In this document: one piece after another, positions 45,500 through 45,619 of the stretch | Numbering within the stretch: position 1 is the first letter of the stretch | How the letters are laid out: every line of letters begins with the position of its first letter | From: Telmatospirillum sp. | GTDB taxonomy: Bacteria; Pseudomonadota; Alphaproteobacteria; Rhodospirillales; Magnetospirillaceae | Assembly (NCBI GenBank): GCA_009712185.1 | Contig: WASQ01000127.1 | Span: forward strand, 1 to 45,619 | Reading direction: 5' to 3' | Length of the DNA: 45,619 nucleotides | Translations under genes and position numbers: made by a program | The notes under the pieces: generated by a model | What the model was told of the DNA's origin: nothing | The model's database searches: none | What the model saw: the letters and a program-made list of their open reading frames with translations, nothing else

Positions 45500-45509
45500 G
45501 GGCGGGCGG
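45500..45509. repeat. Target-site duplication, right copy
   Basis: GGGCGGGCGG, identical to 45181-45190. The rest of the window (45510-45619) has no supportable gene, only a possible hairpin CGCCCCGC (45575-45582) / GCGGGGCG (45604-45611). Confidence 0.75.
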
Positions 45510-45619
45510 GAGGGGGGCCAGCCCGGTCCCCCTGTCATTTTGATCTTGTCCCTCAGTCGCCGGACGCGGGTCTCCGCCCCGCTTGGCTTTCCTCCGCTTC
45601 GCTGCGGGGCGCAGAACGC

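Overview
The window is high-GC DNA with dense, mostly co-directional genes. It looks like a Rhodospirillales-type alphaproteobacterium. Reasons: the block rpmB / secA / parvulin / argJ / GNAT-Nudix fusion, a CheZ with SQDDIDKLF-type tail motifs, a TIGR02300 zinc-ribbon protein, two small basic or acidic alphaproteobacterial-style proteins, and a PEP-CTERM protein. No phage, CRISPR array or complete IS transposase is visible. The genus cannot be read from the sequence.

Layout. (1) 1-12.6 kb is housekeeping: a small exported protein, a DUF962/Mpo1-like membrane protein, an Atm1-type ABC exporter, a small unknown plus CheZ, rpmB with its own promoter and terminator, secA (minus strand) with a clear promoter, a periplasmic parvulin, argJ overlapping a GNAT-Nudix fusion, a MoaB/CinA-like protein, a small membrane protein and tRNA-Leu(UAA). 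(2) 12.9-22.2 kb is a four-gene MdtABC-type RND efflux operon with its own outer-membrane factor. (3) 22.3-26.3 kb is an accessory stretch: a degenerate Hpt-receiver protein, a proline-rich lipoprotein, a choice-of-anchor-A/PEP-CTERM protein, a 42-bp tandem repeat grown from the 3' end of an XRE regulator gene, a small unknown and a cupin.

(4) 26.3-34.6 kb is a complete iron-siderophore module: Fur box, FecI-type sigma, FecR, a second Fur-like box, a TonB-dependent transducer with STN domain, two small membrane proteins (DUF3325- and DUF3649-like), a PepSY-TM reductase-like protein, ExbB, ExbD and TonB. Signal reception, outer-membrane uptake, energisation and probably iron release are encoded together. 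(5) 34.6-41.4 kb is a TetR regulator with an operator embedded in its promoter, followed by an AcrAB/MexAB-OprM-type pump and a terminator. (6) 41.4-45.6 kb is a very AT-rich gene-free patch, small conserved-type proteins, a cold-shock protein, a DEAD-box helicase with a long structured leader, and an SMR exporter of the Gdx/SugE type.

The most striking observations are at the right end. The SMR gene is preceded by two hairpins with ACGA loops, which matches the guanidine-II (mini-ykkC) riboswitch. Immediately upstream of that lies a 309-bp miniature transposable element with perfect 23-bp terminal inverted repeats and a 10-bp target duplication. Other items worth attention are the 42-bp tandem array that copies the end of a gene, the pseudo-Hpt/pseudo-receiver protein, and the doubled FliM-like motif at the CheZ C-terminus.
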